A stretch of 64,000 nt of DNA from Bacteroidota bacterium (GCA_023426145.1 JAFABG010000040.1:186001-250000); one strand, 5' to 3'. Positions 55,224 through 63,964 are shown, numbered from the stretch's first letter. Notes: generated by a model not told the origin, from the sequence alone. Translations and numbers: made by a program.

Positions 55224-55304
55224 TTTATTCGCGATTTTTTGCAGTTGTTAGATTTTATTCTCTCTTTATGCAATTCGTTAACACCTACCTGTTGAATAAA
55301 CCCT

Positions 55305-55312
55305 TATCTTTG
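55305..55312 (+). promoter_or_regulatory. Putative -7 box of a small RNA
   Basis: TATCTTTG, exact TAnnTTTG, in a spacer with no plus-strand gene downstream. The -33 element is weak. Confidence 0.45.
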
Positions 55313-55318
55313 TCATAC

Positions 55319-55386
55319 GTTTTTTTCATAGAGATTTAGATTTAAGGTTAGAAGAATTGTGGAAGTCGTGAGACTTCCCTTTTTTT
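55319..55386 (+). ncRNA. Candidate small RNA
   Basis: From the expected start near 55319 to the T-run at 55380-55386 is about 68 bases with no start-to-stop ORF. Its 3' end is a compact terminator, GGAAGTC-GTGA-GACTTCC (55361-55378). Read-through would end at the next hairpin (55452-55483), giving about 165 bases. No known RNA family is recognised. Confidence 0.45.
55361..55386 (+). terminator. Terminator of the candidate small RNA
   Basis: A 7-bp stem GGAAGTC/GACTTCC with GTGA tetraloop, then C and seven T. Confidence 0.8.
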
Positions 55387-55451
55387 CATCTTAACGTTTA
55401 CTATCTTATACCATGACTATACTGTTATGTAATATATAGATAAGTAGACCT

Positions 55452-55483
55452 AAAAAGCCTTCTTCGTGAGAAGAGGCTTTTTT
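55452..55483 (+). terminator. Second terminator hairpin
   Basis: AAAAAGCCT and CTTC pair with GAAG and AGGCTTTTT, with one bulged T and a GTGA loop, followed by further T. The same GTGA loop recurs in the 55361 hairpin. Confidence 0.75.
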
Positions 55484-55506
55484 ATTCGTAGTACTCAAAA
55501 TTCAAA

Positions 55507-55541
55507 AAAAGAGGGAGATAAATTTATTATCTCCCTCTTTT
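55507..55541. terminator. Terminator of the MFS gene (symmetric)
   Basis: A perfect 15-bp stem AAAAGAGGGAGATAA/TTATCTCCCTCTTTT around ATTTA, 21 bases past the stop of the minus-strand gene. Confidence 0.85.
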
Positions 55542-55561
55542 GATATTCTAAATTCCTTAGA

Positions 55562-57079
55562 TTAGTCCAATGTAATAGGTTTATATTTAGGAACTAATGC
55601 TTTCATTACAGCCCAACCAATTAAGTAAGCTACTGCACATACACAGAATATCACAAAGTATCCTGCAGGTTTACCTTCAAAACCTAAGAATGTCATTGCA
55701 GGATGAACGAATTGTGCTCCTTGTTCTAATAACTCTTTTGTCATTTCGATTTCATGTCCATCAACCATGGTTGTACCAGCCGCATATACGAATAGGTTAC
55801 CAGCCACCCATTGAAGAATCATAGAGCCTATACCTCCTGCCATACCACCAATACCAGTGATACTAGCAATTGCTGTTCTAGGGAACATATCACCTACTGT
55901 AGAGAAGATGTTAGCTGACCAAGATTGATGAGCTGCTCCTCCAATACCAATAAGGATAACAGGGAACCAAGGAGAGAATGTGCCTAGAGGTTGTGCCAAT
56001 AATACAACTAGCGGGAAGAAAGCAAAGATCAACATAGACTTCATTCGAGCAGCATAAGGATTCATGCCTGTTTTATTAATGAAGATGGTTGGCAGTTTTC
56101 CACCGTAGATTGATAACATCGTAATGGCGTAAAGGGTAAAGATGAGTGCCATACCTAGAGGATCGGAAGTCTTGATGTCGAATTGAGTATTGAGGTAGGA
56201 TGGAGTCCAGAAAAGGAAGAACCACCATACACCGTCAGTCATGAACTTACCAACAATAAATGCCCAAGTTTGTTTGTAGCTAAAGCATTGTAAGAATGAC
56301 ATTCTTTTTTCATCTTTCTCTTCAGTCTTAGGAGCAGCTCCTGCTTCGTGTTGATCTTGTTCAATATAGTCAAGCTCAGCTTGGTTTACATGCTTGCTCT
56401 TCGATGGAGCGTCGTACATAAAGACCCAAAAGCCCATCCAGATAAAGCCTAGAGCACCAATAACGATAAATGCCATTTCCCAACCAAATACTTTGGCAAT
56501 GATAGGAATTGTTAAAGGGGCAATCAAAGCACCGATTGACGCACCAGCATTAAAGATAGAAGTAGCATAAGCACGGTCCTTTTTGGGGAAATATTCAGCT
56601 GTTACTTTTATTGCAGCAGGGAAGTTTCCAGATTCTCCAAGTGCTAATATACAGCGGGCGGCTAAAAAGCAATACATACTTACTGTTGCAATGGTGACAA
56701 CAACATCACCGGTAGCTCCTGCTAGTTCTGCTGCGCTATGAAGTCCTACGTGAGCTTCAGTAGCAACTCCACAAATAGCGTGGAGACAAGCGCCAAGCGA
56801 CCATATACCAATAGACCAAAGAAAGCCTTTTTTTGTTCCCATCCAGTCTACAAAACGACCAGCAAATAACATGCATATGGCGTATACAATTGAAAATACG
56901 GAAGTAATGGTACCGTAATGTGATTCATCCCAGTGAAATTCTGGTTTAATGAATTCATCCCAAGTTAGTGAAAGTACTTGGCGGTCGAGATAATTAACTG
57001 TAGTTGCAAAAAATAACATAGCGCAGATAGTCCATCTGTAGTTTGTCATTTTTTCTCCTGTTTTTTGAAAAGCATTCAT
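55562..57079 (-). CDS. MFS transporter, hexuronate (ExuT-like) type
   Basis: About 505 residues with 12 membrane spans. It begins like anion:cation symporters of the ExuT/GudP group (RWTICAMLFFATTVNYLDRQVLSL), has GESGNFPAAIKVTAEYFP after span 4, and a long central cytoplasmic loop (residues about 235-270). It likely imports galacturonate, glucuronate or a keto-deoxy derivative. An in-frame ATG at 57115 would add 12 residues. It lies 260 bases downstream of kduI on the same strand, which supports a role in pectin uronate uptake. Confidence 0.9.
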   Translation of the reverse strand: MNAFQKTGEKMTNYRWTICAMLFFATTVNYLDRQVLSLTWDEFIKPEFHWDESHYGTITSVFSIVYAICMLFAGRFVDWMGTKKGFLWSIGIWSLGACLHAICGVATEAHVGLHSAAELAGATGDVVVTIATVSMYCFLAARCILALGESGNFPAAIKVTAEYFPKKDRAYATSIFNAGASIGALIAPLTIPIIAKVFGWEMAFIVIGALGFIWMGFWVFMYDAPSKSKHVNQAELDYIEQDQHEAGAAPKTEEKDEKRMSFLQCFSYKQTWAFIVGKFMTDGVWWFFLFWTPSYLNTQFDIKTSDPLGMALIFTLYAITMLSIYGGKLPTIFINKTGMNPYAARMKSMLIFAFFPLVVLLAQPLGTFSPWFPVILIGIGGAAHQSWSANIFSTVGDMFPRTAIASITGIGGMAGGIGSMILQWVAGNLFVYAAGTTMVDGHEIEMTKELLEQGAQFVHPAMTFLGFEGKPAGYFVIFCVCAVAYLIGWAVMKALVPKYKPITLD

Positions 57080-57115
57080 GATAATGGATTTAAATGAATT
57101 TTGATTTGCTGACAA

Positions 57116-57338
57116 AGTTCGGTATTTTGCCTGAGTTTTTTTTGTAATAATTGGTCAAAATCATGTATAATTCGTTGTATTATGCCGATTCTTTATACAT
57201 GCATTTATAATATAGTGCCATTGGGTCTCTTTAGCTTAACAAGATGAGAAATCCGGAAAGCTTTACTTTTTTCCGTAAGATGGGAAGAAAGTGAAGCCTT
57301 TCGGATCACTTGAAAGAAATTAAAGAGTTACGCAAATA
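57116..57338. other. Spacer between the kduI and MFS genes
   Basis: Contains an imperfect hairpin (about 57251-57267 with 57289-57305, several wobble pairs) lacking a clear T-run on the transcribed strand. No exact TAnnTTTG box before the MFS gene is seen, so read-through from kduI is possible. Confidence 0.4.
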
Positions 57339-58259
57339 TTAGCGCATTTCTGTGTATTTAATCTTATCCATATCTCCATAATCAAGGTTTTCACCTGCCA
57401 TACCCCATATGAACATATAATTGCTAGTTCCGGAAGCTGCGTGAATGGACCATTCAGGAGACATGATCGCTTGTTCGTTTTGCATCCACACGATACGTTC
57501 TTCTTGAGGTTCACCCATGAAGTGACAAACAGAATTATTAGCCGGAACGTTGAAATAGAAATAAGCTTCAATACGACGACTATGAGTATGAGCTGGCATT
57601 GTGTTCCATACACTACCTGGCTTTAACTCAGTCAATCCCATTTGTAATTGGCAAGGACCTTCTTCTAGAACATTGTTAACAATTAATTGATTGATAACAC
57701 GATCGTTGCTTTCTTCCATTTTTCCGGCCGTAAATGAATTAGCTTTCAATGAGCCTTTTCTGCCATCTATAGTGATTAATTGTGTTTTGTATGCTTTGTG
57801 TGCTGTAGCCGAGTTTATGTAAAACTTTGCAGGATTGCTTGCATCTTTACTCTTAAAAGTTACCTTTTGGTTTCCTCTTCCTACATACAGTGCATCTCTG
57901 AATTTTAGAGTATATTCTTTATTGTCTACAGTTACAATTCCTTCTCCACCAACATTAATCAATCCCAATTCACGACGTTCTAGGAAGTATTTAGCTTTGA
58001 GTGGATCAATCGTTTCTAGTGTAAGTTCCTTCGTTGCAGGAACAGCACCACCGAAGATAAAGCGATCGTACATAGAATAGGTAAGGTTGATTTCGTCTGG
58101 AACCATTACTTTTTCCATTAAGAAGCTACTACGCAGGCGGTTTGTATCATATGTTTTCACATCTTGCGGATTGCAAGCCACTTGCATCTTGTAATTAACC
58201 TGGGCAGAGGCACTCATTGCCGCTATACCCAACATCATTGCAATTGCTAATTTTTTCAT
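57339..58259 (-). CDS. kduI: 5-dehydro-4-deoxy-D-glucuronate isomerase KduI, exported form
   Basis: A 306-residue KduI cupin that converts 4-deoxy-5-keto-uronate (DKI) to 3-deoxy-D-glycero-2,5-hexodiulosonate (DKII). The metal ligands H224, H226, E231 (PAHTHSRRIEAYFYF) and H273 (SIHAASG) sit exactly 28 residues after the zinc ligands known in the 278-residue E. coli enzyme. The added 28 residues are an N-terminal signal peptide (MKKLAIAMMLGIAAMSASAQ), so this form should act in the periplasm rather than the cytoplasm. It starts 33 bases after the EIIC gene and is probably cotranscribed with it. Confidence 0.95.
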   Translation of the reverse strand: MKKLAIAMMLGIAAMSASAQVNYKMQVACNPQDVKTYDTNRLRSSFLMEKVMVPDEINLTYSMYDRFIFGGAVPATKELTLETIDPLKAKYFLERRELGLINVGGEGIVTVDNKEYTLKFRDALYVGRGNQKVTFKSKDASNPAKFYINSATAHKAYKTQLITIDGRKGSLKANSFTAGKMEESNDRVINQLIVNNVLEEGPCQLQMGLTELKPGSVWNTMPAHTHSRRIEAYFYFNVPANNSVCHFMGEPQEERIVWMQNEQAIMSPEWSIHAASGTSNYMFIWGMAGENLDYGDMDKIKYTEMR

Positions 58260-58292
58260 ATTTCGAATATTTATTGGATTATGTTTTTTGTT

Positions 58293-59690
58293 TTAGTTTT
58301 CAGCGATGCTTTTTGCATCATTCTTTATCATTCTAATGCGGTTGTAGATGGCCATTCCTAATGCAAGTATTACCAGTATTGCAGGGCCGATAATTTTAAA
58401 GCTATAAGTCAAATGGAAAATTCCCCAGCAGAAAAGACTGGAAGCAAAGTCAAGTGCGCCTCCATCAAATCCTTCTGGGATATTCACAGTAGGGTCTCCT
58501 GTTGCTGCATATACATCTTTTGCAGCCATAGTGAAGAAACTAGCAAGCTCGGTTACAAAATACAGTCCTACTACCAAAGCAACTAGTCCAATAATAAATG
58601 ATTTCACAACATTACCTTTAGTGATAGGTAGAATCATTGGAAATAGATAGAACATTCCAGCAAGAGAGGCTAGAGGTAAGAAGCGGTTGCCCGGAAGAAT
58701 TACAGCTAAGAAGATAGTTACAGGTATTAAAAGAAGTGAAACAACTAAAGTGGTAGGGTGTCCGATGACTAATGCTGGACTCATACCAATATTTAAGCCT
58801 GTATTATTCTTGTATTTTCGAGCAATAAGTTCACGTGTCGCATCAGAGATCGGTTTTAAACCTTCAATGAAAAGGCTAGTGATACGAGGGATTAATTCCA
58901 TTACAGCACCCATCTTGATTCCTAATCCTAGAATTCCAGGAATTCCTTCTACTACTTCTTTCCAGCTACCGCATCCTAGAGCGCCAATACCGCATCCAAT
59001 CACTATACCCAGGAACAATGGTTCCCCCATTAATCCGAATTTCTTTTTCATTCCTTCTGAATCGATATTCAGTTTATCGAATCCTGGAATTTTATCTAGT
59101 AGTTTATTGATGATAATGGCGAATGGAACAAAACTTTGGCAGAAGGGCTGAGGAATAGAAATACCATCCATCTTGTCATAAAACTTTTGGAATGCTGGAG
59201 CAGTCATGTCTGCCATAACCAGTGTAATAATATAGCAAATAATTGCAGCAAAAAATCCCCAGAATATATTATCAGAGGCAAAGTAAACGATAGCTCCAAT
59301 AAAGGCGAAGTGCCAATAATTCCAAAGATCGATATTGACTGTACGAGTCGTTTTAGTTAATAGCATAATCAGGTTCACTCCTAGACATACTGGAATGATG
59401 AAAGCACCTACTGAAGTGTTATAGGCTACTGCTGCTGCTGAGGGCCATCCCATATCAAAGATACCAAGCTCTAATCCGTAAATTTTCACCATTTTAGTTA
59501 AGGCTGGTCCCAGACTACTTGTTAGCAGGGCTGTAACTACAGATAAACCAACGAAGCCGACTCCTACTAATAAACCGCTTTTAAGTGCTTTGGGCAGTTT
59601 AATACCGATACATACTCCTAAAATTGTGAAAATGATTGGCATCATAACTGCGGCTCCCAAGCCGATAATGTACTTGAATACTTCTTCCAT
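58293..59690 (-). CDS. PTS galactitol-family EIIC-like carrier (no EIIA/EIIB in window)
   Basis: A 465-residue integral membrane protein resembling the GatC/SgcC EIIC component of the galactitol PTS family. It starts VFKYIIGLGAAVMMPIIFTILG and has GEPLFLGIVIGCGIGALG in the middle, GLNIGMSPALVIGHPTTL after it, and PGNRFLPLASLAGMFYLFP. No fused EIIA or EIIB domain exists and no separate ones are nearby. Since Bacteroides generally lack a sugar PTS, it may work as a PTS-independent transporter. Its position in front of kduI suggests a uronate or uronate-derived substrate (inference). Confidence 0.88.
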   Translation of the reverse strand: MEEVFKYIIGLGAAVMMPIIFTILGVCIGIKLPKALKSGLLVGVGFVGLSVVTALLTSSLGPALTKMVKIYGLELGIFDMGWPSAAAVAYNTSVGAFIIPVCLGVNLIMLLTKTTRTVNIDLWNYWHFAFIGAIVYFASDNIFWGFFAAIICYIITLVMADMTAPAFQKFYDKMDGISIPQPFCQSFVPFAIIINKLLDKIPGFDKLNIDSEGMKKKFGLMGEPLFLGIVIGCGIGALGCGSWKEVVEGIPGILGLGIKMGAVMELIPRITSLFIEGLKPISDATRELIARKYKNNTGLNIGMSPALVIGHPTTLVVSLLLIPVTIFLAVILPGNRFLPLASLAGMFYLFPMILPITKGNVVKSFIIGLVALVVGLYFVTELASFFTMAAKDVYAATGDPTVNIPEGFDGGALDFASSLFCWGIFHLTYSFKIIGPAILVILALGMAIYNRIRMIKNDAKSIAEN

Positions 59691-59764
59691 TCTGTCCTTT
59701 TTTTTCTCTGTTTTTAATGATAAATTACTGTGTTTCCCCAGAGGGTATTAGTTGTAAACCGTGT

Positions 59765-59772
59765 CAAAAATA
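59765..59772 (-). promoter_or_regulatory. Putative -7 box for the EIIC-kduI-MFS unit
   Basis: TATTTTTG on the minus strand, exact TAnnTTTG, 74 bases upstream of the 59690 start and 50 bases from the palindrome at 59823. Confidence 0.5.
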
Positions 59773-59822
59773 CGATCTTTTCTGCTTTATTCCAAAACGA
59801 AACTATTAATTTATTGCATATT

Positions 59823-59848
59823 ACGTCAAAAACGGACGTTTTTGACGT
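59823..59848. promoter_or_regulatory. 26-bp palindrome, candidate operator
   Basis: ACGTCAAAAACG and CGTTTTTGACGT are perfect inverted 12-mers separated by GA, placed between the two divergent pectin-cluster promoters. Fits a dimeric regulator site. Confidence 0.6.
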
Positions 59849-59851
59849 TTA

Positions 59852-59880
59852 CGTGCACAAAATTCGTTGTTCCCGTGCAC
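59852..59880. promoter_or_regulatory. Paired CGTGCAC sites, candidate regulator binding
   Basis: CGTGCAC occurs at 59852-59858 and again at 59874-59880, a 22-base period (two helical turns). Both are followed by an A-rich tract, so they read as direct repeats. This suits an AraC-type or hybrid two-component regulator, but no regulator gene is in view. Confidence 0.55.
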
Positions 59881-59940
59881 GAAAATCAAAAAATACACCT
59901 TCTTAACTAAAAAGTCCTATCAAATTTGAGATAAATATAC

Positions 59941-59948
59941 TACTTTCG
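59941..59948 (+). promoter_or_regulatory. Putative -7 box for the GH105-CE8-CE12 unit
   Basis: TACTTTCG differs from TAnnTTTG at one position and lies 43 bases before the ATG at 59992. A near-consensus box is typical of an activator-dependent promoter. Confidence 0.45.
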
Positions 59949-59991
59949 TAACATCAAATGATGGCATGTTTAATCCTTAAAATAATCAACC

Positions 59992-61203
59992 ATGAGACAA
60001 AACTCATATCTTTTTTTTCTGGTGCTAGTAATAATCTTGTCAAATTCTGTTTCTTTATTTGCTCAACAAGTCGATCAGAAGCTCCCTTGGTCTGTTAGAA
60101 TGACTGAATCGGAAATGATTCGTTGTCCAGAATCTTGGCAGCTAGATTTTCAACCCAGTCTTAAATGGGATTATTGTCATGGGCTCGAGTTAGGAGCTAT
60201 GCTTGATGTATATGATGCTTATGGAGACTCGAAAATTAGAGATTATGCTGTAGCATATGCTGATACGATGGTCCATGAAGATGGAAACATTACAGCGTAT
60301 AAATTGACCGATTATAGTCTTGATCGTATTAATTCCGGTAAGATTTTGTTTCGTATCTACGAACAAACTAAAAACGAAAAATATAAAAAAGCATTAGATT
60401 TACTTTATAGTCAGTTCGAAGGGCAACCGCGTAATGAAGATGGAGGGTTTTGGCACAAGAAGATTTATCCTCATCAGATGTGGTTAGATGGGTTGTATAT
60501 GGGGGCTCCCTTTTATGCTGAATATGCATTTCGTAATAATCACCCTCAAGATTATGCAGATGTTATTAATCAGTTTGTGACTTGTGCCCGTCATACATAT
60601 GATCCTGTAAATGGCCTTTATCGTCATGCTTGCGATGTGAGCCGTAAACAACGTTGGGCTGACCCTGTTACTGGGCAATCGAAACACAGTTGGGGACGTG
60701 CTATGGGGTGGTATGCTATGGCTTTAGTCGATGCTTTAGACTTTATTCCTAAGCATGAGGCTGGAAGAGACTCTTTGCTTGCTATTTTGAATAATGTAGC
60801 TTCTCAAGTTAAAAGATTACAAGATCCTGCGACTGGCGGATGGTATCAGGTATTAGACAGAAGTGGTGATCCCGGGAATTATCTTGAGTCTTCTTGTTCG
60901 GCAATGTTTATCTATAGTTTATTTAAAGCAGTTCGTATGGGATATCTTGATTCATCTTACTTAGAAGTTGCTTTGAAAGGTTATGAAGGTTTCTTGAAAA
61001 ATTTCGTTGAGGTAGATGGAAATGGAGTTGTCACCATAACGAAAGCTTGTGCAGTAGCGGGTCTAGGTGGAAAGGTTTATCGCTCGGGAGACTATGATTA
61101 TTATATTAATGAGACTATCCGAAATAATGATCCCAAGGCAGTTGGGCCTTTTATCATGGCAAGTTTAGAATTTGAACGTTTAAAAAATAATTTCAATAAG
61201 TAA
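59992..61203 (+). CDS. Glycoside hydrolase family 105, unsaturated rhamnogalacturonyl hydrolase
   Basis: A 403-residue exported enzyme (signal peptide ending near SLFAQQ) with the (alpha/alpha)6 barrel pattern of GH105/YteR. The catalytic Asp is D166 in HQMWLDGLYMG. Other conserved pieces are WDYCHGLELGAM near 59-70 and HSWGRAMGWYAMALVDAL. GH105 removes the 4,5-unsaturated galacturonic acid from the non-reducing end of lyase-made pectin or rhamnogalacturonan oligomers. The product rearranges to the substrate of KduI. The CE8 gene starts 2 bases after its stop. Confidence 0.93.
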   Translation: MRQNSYLFFLVLVIILSNSVSLFAQQVDQKLPWSVRMTESEMIRCPESWQLDFQPSLKWDYCHGLELGAMLDVYDAYGDSKIRDYAVAYADTMVHEDGNITAYKLTDYSLDRINSGKILFRIYEQTKNEKYKKALDLLYSQFEGQPRNEDGGFWHKKIYPHQMWLDGLYMGAPFYAEYAFRNNHPQDYADVINQFVTCARHTYDPVNGLYRHACDVSRKQRWADPVTGQSKHSWGRAMGWYAMALVDALDFIPKHEAGRDSLLAILNNVASQVKRLQDPATGGWYQVLDRSGDPGNYLESSCSAMFIYSLFKAVRMGYLDSSYLEVALKGYEGFLKNFVEVDGNGVVTITKACAVAGLGGKVYRSGDYDYYINETIRNNDPKAVGPFIMASLEFERLKNNFNK

Positions 61204-61205
61204 AA

Positions 61206-62168
61206 ATGAGAATTTTTAAAGGAATGGTGCTGTTTCTTCTTCTTTGTATAGGAGGGAACAATATATACGCACAACAAGAAAAACAGGACACATTGGTTGT
61301 CGCGAGAGATGGAAGTGGAAAGTATCGTAACATTCAAGAGGCGGTAGAAGCTGTTCGTGCTTTTATGGATTATACGGTCACTATTTACATTAAAAAGGGG
61401 GTCTATAAAGAAAAACTAGTAATTCCTTCTTGGATAAAGAATGTTGAATTGGTTGGTGAGGATGTTGAAAAGACGGTAATTACCTATGATGATCATGCTA
61501 ATATAAATAAGATGGGAACTTTTCGCACTTATACTGTTAAAGTCGAAGGTAATGACATCACATTTAAGAATTTGACTATTGAGAATAATGCTGCTCCATT
61601 GGGACAGGCAGTTGCTCTTCATACGGAGGGCGATCGTTTAATCTTTATTGGTTGCCGTTTTTTAGGTAATCAAGACACTATTTATACGGGCTCTGAAGGT
61701 ACAAGGCTTTTATTCACTGATTGTTATATAGAGGGAACGACAGACTTTATTTTTGGACCATCGACAGTACTCTTTGAGCGCTGTGAGTTATATAGCAAAC
61801 GCGACTCATATATTACTGCGGCTTCTACTCCTAAGGGAGTTGAGTTTGGTTATGTATTTAAGAATTGTAAATTGACAGCTGCTCCAGATGTTCATAAAGT
61901 ATACTTAGGTCGTCCTTGGAGACCCTATGCTGCTACTGCTTTTATTCAATGTGAATTTGGTAGTCATATTCGAGCAGAGGGTTGGCATAACTGGAAAAAC
62001 CCAGAAAATGAGAAGACGGCTCGTTATTCAGAATTTGGTAATACCGGGGAAGGAGCTAATAGAACAGGGCGCGTTAAATGGGGTAAACAATTGACTGAGA
62101 AAGAGGCTAAAAAATACACACCTGAGACTATTTTTAAAGAATGCACAGACTGGTATCCGCGTAATTAA
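61206..62168 (+). CDS. Pectin methylesterase (carbohydrate esterase family 8)
   Basis: A 320-residue exported right-handed beta-helix esterase. Signal peptide to about residue 22. Active-site motifs: GQAVAL, the Gln156-Asp157 in GNQDTIY, Asp180 in TTDFIFG, and Arg236 with Trp238 in LGRPWRP. It removes methyl esters from homogalacturonan, opening it to lyases. Translationally coupled to GH105 (2-base gap) and followed by a second CE8 domain in the next gene. Confidence 0.95.
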   Translation: MRIFKGMVLFLLLCIGGNNIYAQQEKQDTLVVARDGSGKYRNIQEAVEAVRAFMDYTVTIYIKKGVYKEKLVIPSWIKNVELVGEDVEKTVITYDDHANINKMGTFRTYTVKVEGNDITFKNLTIENNAAPLGQAVALHTEGDRLIFIGCRFLGNQDTIYTGSEGTRLLFTDCYIEGTTDFIFGPSTVLFERCELYSKRDSYITAASTPKGVEFGYVFKNCKLTAAPDVHKVYLGRPWRPYAATAFIQCEFGSHIRAEGWHNWKNPENEKTARYSEFGNTGEGANRTGRVKWGKQLTEKEAKKYTPETIFKECTDWYPRN

Positions 62169-62226
62169 ACTCTATTTGTTCGCTTATATAGTCCAATATA
62201 ATCATTATAGAAAATCTTTCGTTACA

Positions 62227-63954
62227 ATGAAAAATAAACTACTACTATTATTGATCACTTTTATAACTTTATCTTCTTCTCAGATAGATAAACCGGTTGT
62301 CACTGTATTTATGATTGGCGATTCAACTATGGCTAATAAGAAAATAGACGGACAGAATCCTGAACGTGGTTGGGGTATGGTTCTTCAAGGGTTCTTTTCA
62401 GATGATGTTCGGGTAGATAATCATGCCGTAAATGGGAGAAGCTCGAAAAGTTTTATTGATGAAGGAAGATGGGAAAAAGTGCTTTCTAAGCTTAAGAAGG
62501 GTGATTATGTGTTTATACAATTTGGACATAATGATGAGAAAAAAGATGTTTCGCGTCATACTGATCCAGGTACTACTTTTGATGCCAATCTTCGCCGTTT
62601 TGTGAATGAAACCCGTGCTAAAGGAGGGATACCTGTTTTGTTCAATTCTATAGTTCGACGTAATTTTGTACAACCTCAAGACTCCTCAATTGTTAAGGAT
62701 ACTCGTTATTCAGCTGGTGAGCGTACTTTGCCGAAAGAAGGTGATGTTTTATTTGATACCCATGGGGCATATTTAGATTCCCCACGTAATGTAGCAAAGG
62801 AGCTTGGAGTGATATTTATCGATATGAATAAGATTACTCATGATTTAGTACAGGGACTTGGTCCAGTTGCCTCTAAGAAGCTTTTTATGTTTGTTGAGCC
62901 CAATAAGATTCCAGCTTTTCCAAAAGGCAGGGAAGATAATACCCATCTAAATATTTATGGTGCACGTACGATAGCAGGATTGACTGTAGATGTTATTGCA
63001 AACGAAATTCCGGAGTTGGGTAAATATGTTCGTCATTATGATTACGTCGTTGCTAAAGATGGTACAGGTAATTTTTTCACAATACAAGAAGCGATTAATG
63101 CTGTTCCCGATTTTAGAAAGAATATTCGTACGACCATTTTAGTACGTAGTGGTATCTATAAAGAAAAGGTGGTGATTCCTGAATCTAAAATAAACCTATC
63201 TTTGATTGGGGAGGATGGTGCAGTTATAACGAATGACGACTATGCAGATAAGAAAAATGTATTTGGTGAGAATATGGGGACATCAGGGTCTTCAACTTGT
63301 TATATTTATGCCCCAGATTTTTATGCTCAAAACATTACGTTTGAGAATTCTGCAGGTCCTGTAGGGCAGGCAGTGGCTTGCTTTGTATCTGGTGATAGAG
63401 CCTTTTTTAAGGATTGTCGTTTTCTAGGCTGTCAAGACACATTGTATACGTATAGCAAGAACAGTCGTCAATATTATGAAGACTGCTATATAGAGGGAAC
63501 AGTTGATTTTATTTTTGGATGGTCAACTGCTGTTTTTAACCGTTGCCATATTAATAGTAAAGGTGACGGTTATGTTACAGCGCCATCCACTGATCAAGGT
63601 AAAGAGTTTGGATATGTCTTTTATGATTGTCAACTAACAGCCAATAGTGAAGTTCGTAATGTATATCTATCACGTCCTTGGCGTCCTTATGCTCGAGCTG
63701 TCTATATTCGCTGTGAGCTCGGAAAACATATTGTTCCTCAAGGATGGCATAATTGGGGTAAAAAAGAAGCTGAGAAGACAACTTTCTATGCAGAATATAA
63801 AAGCACAGGAGATGGAGCAAATCCTGATGCAAGGGCGCGATTTTCGCATCAATTAAAAAGTCTTGATGGATATGCTATTGAAAATGTGTTGAAGGGGAAT
63901 GATGGATGGAATCCTGTGAAGAATCGGAATCAATTGTTAACTATTAAGCGCTAA
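62227..63954 (+). CDS. Fused rhamnogalacturonan acetylesterase (CE12) and pectin methylesterase (CE8)
   Basis: A 575-residue exported fusion. I start at 62227, where a signal peptide begins (MKNKLLLLLITFITLSSS); an upstream in-frame ATG at 62176 would precede it with 17 unlikely residues. Residues about 25-265 are an SGNH/GDSL esterase of CE12 type: block I IGDSTMANK, Asn block FGHNDEKKD, and DNTHLN with the catalytic Asp and His. Residues about 275-575 are CE8 with GCQDTLY, VDFIFGW and LSRPWRP. One protein can therefore remove both acetyl and methyl groups from pectin. Confidence 0.94.
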   Translation: MKNKLLLLLITFITLSSSQIDKPVVTVFMIGDSTMANKKIDGQNPERGWGMVLQGFFSDDVRVDNHAVNGRSSKSFIDEGRWEKVLSKLKKGDYVFIQFGHNDEKKDVSRHTDPGTTFDANLRRFVNETRAKGGIPVLFNSIVRRNFVQPQDSSIVKDTRYSAGERTLPKEGDVLFDTHGAYLDSPRNVAKELGVIFIDMNKITHDLVQGLGPVASKKLFMFVEPNKIPAFPKGREDNTHLNIYGARTIAGLTVDVIANEIPELGKYVRHYDYVVAKDGTGNFFTIQEAINAVPDFRKNIRTTILVRSGIYKEKVVIPESKINLSLIGEDGAVITNDDYADKKNVFGENMGTSGSSTCYIYAPDFYAQNITFENSAGPVGQAVACFVSGDRAFFKDCRFLGCQDTLYTYSKNSRQYYEDCYIEGTVDFIFGWSTAVFNRCHINSKGDGYVTAPSTDQGKEFGYVFYDCQLTANSEVRNVYLSRPWRPYARAVYIRCELGKHIVPQGWHNWGKKEAEKTTFYAEYKSTGDGANPDARARFSHQLKSLDGYAIENVLKGNDGWNPVKNRNQLLTIKR

Positions 63955-63964
63955 TATCTATATT

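Larger units (their letters stand above)
55224..55561. other. Gene-free interval with promoter and three terminator hairpins
   Basis: Between the helicase gene and the convergent MFS gene. It holds a -7 box (55305), hairpin terminators at 55361, 55452 and 55507, and no ORF I can support. Confidence 0.6.

Noticed and set aside
59823..59880. CRISPR-like repeat array in the pectin control region
   Set aside because: Only two short CGTGCAC copies and one palindrome are present, with no regular repeat-spacer series. Operator sites explain them better.
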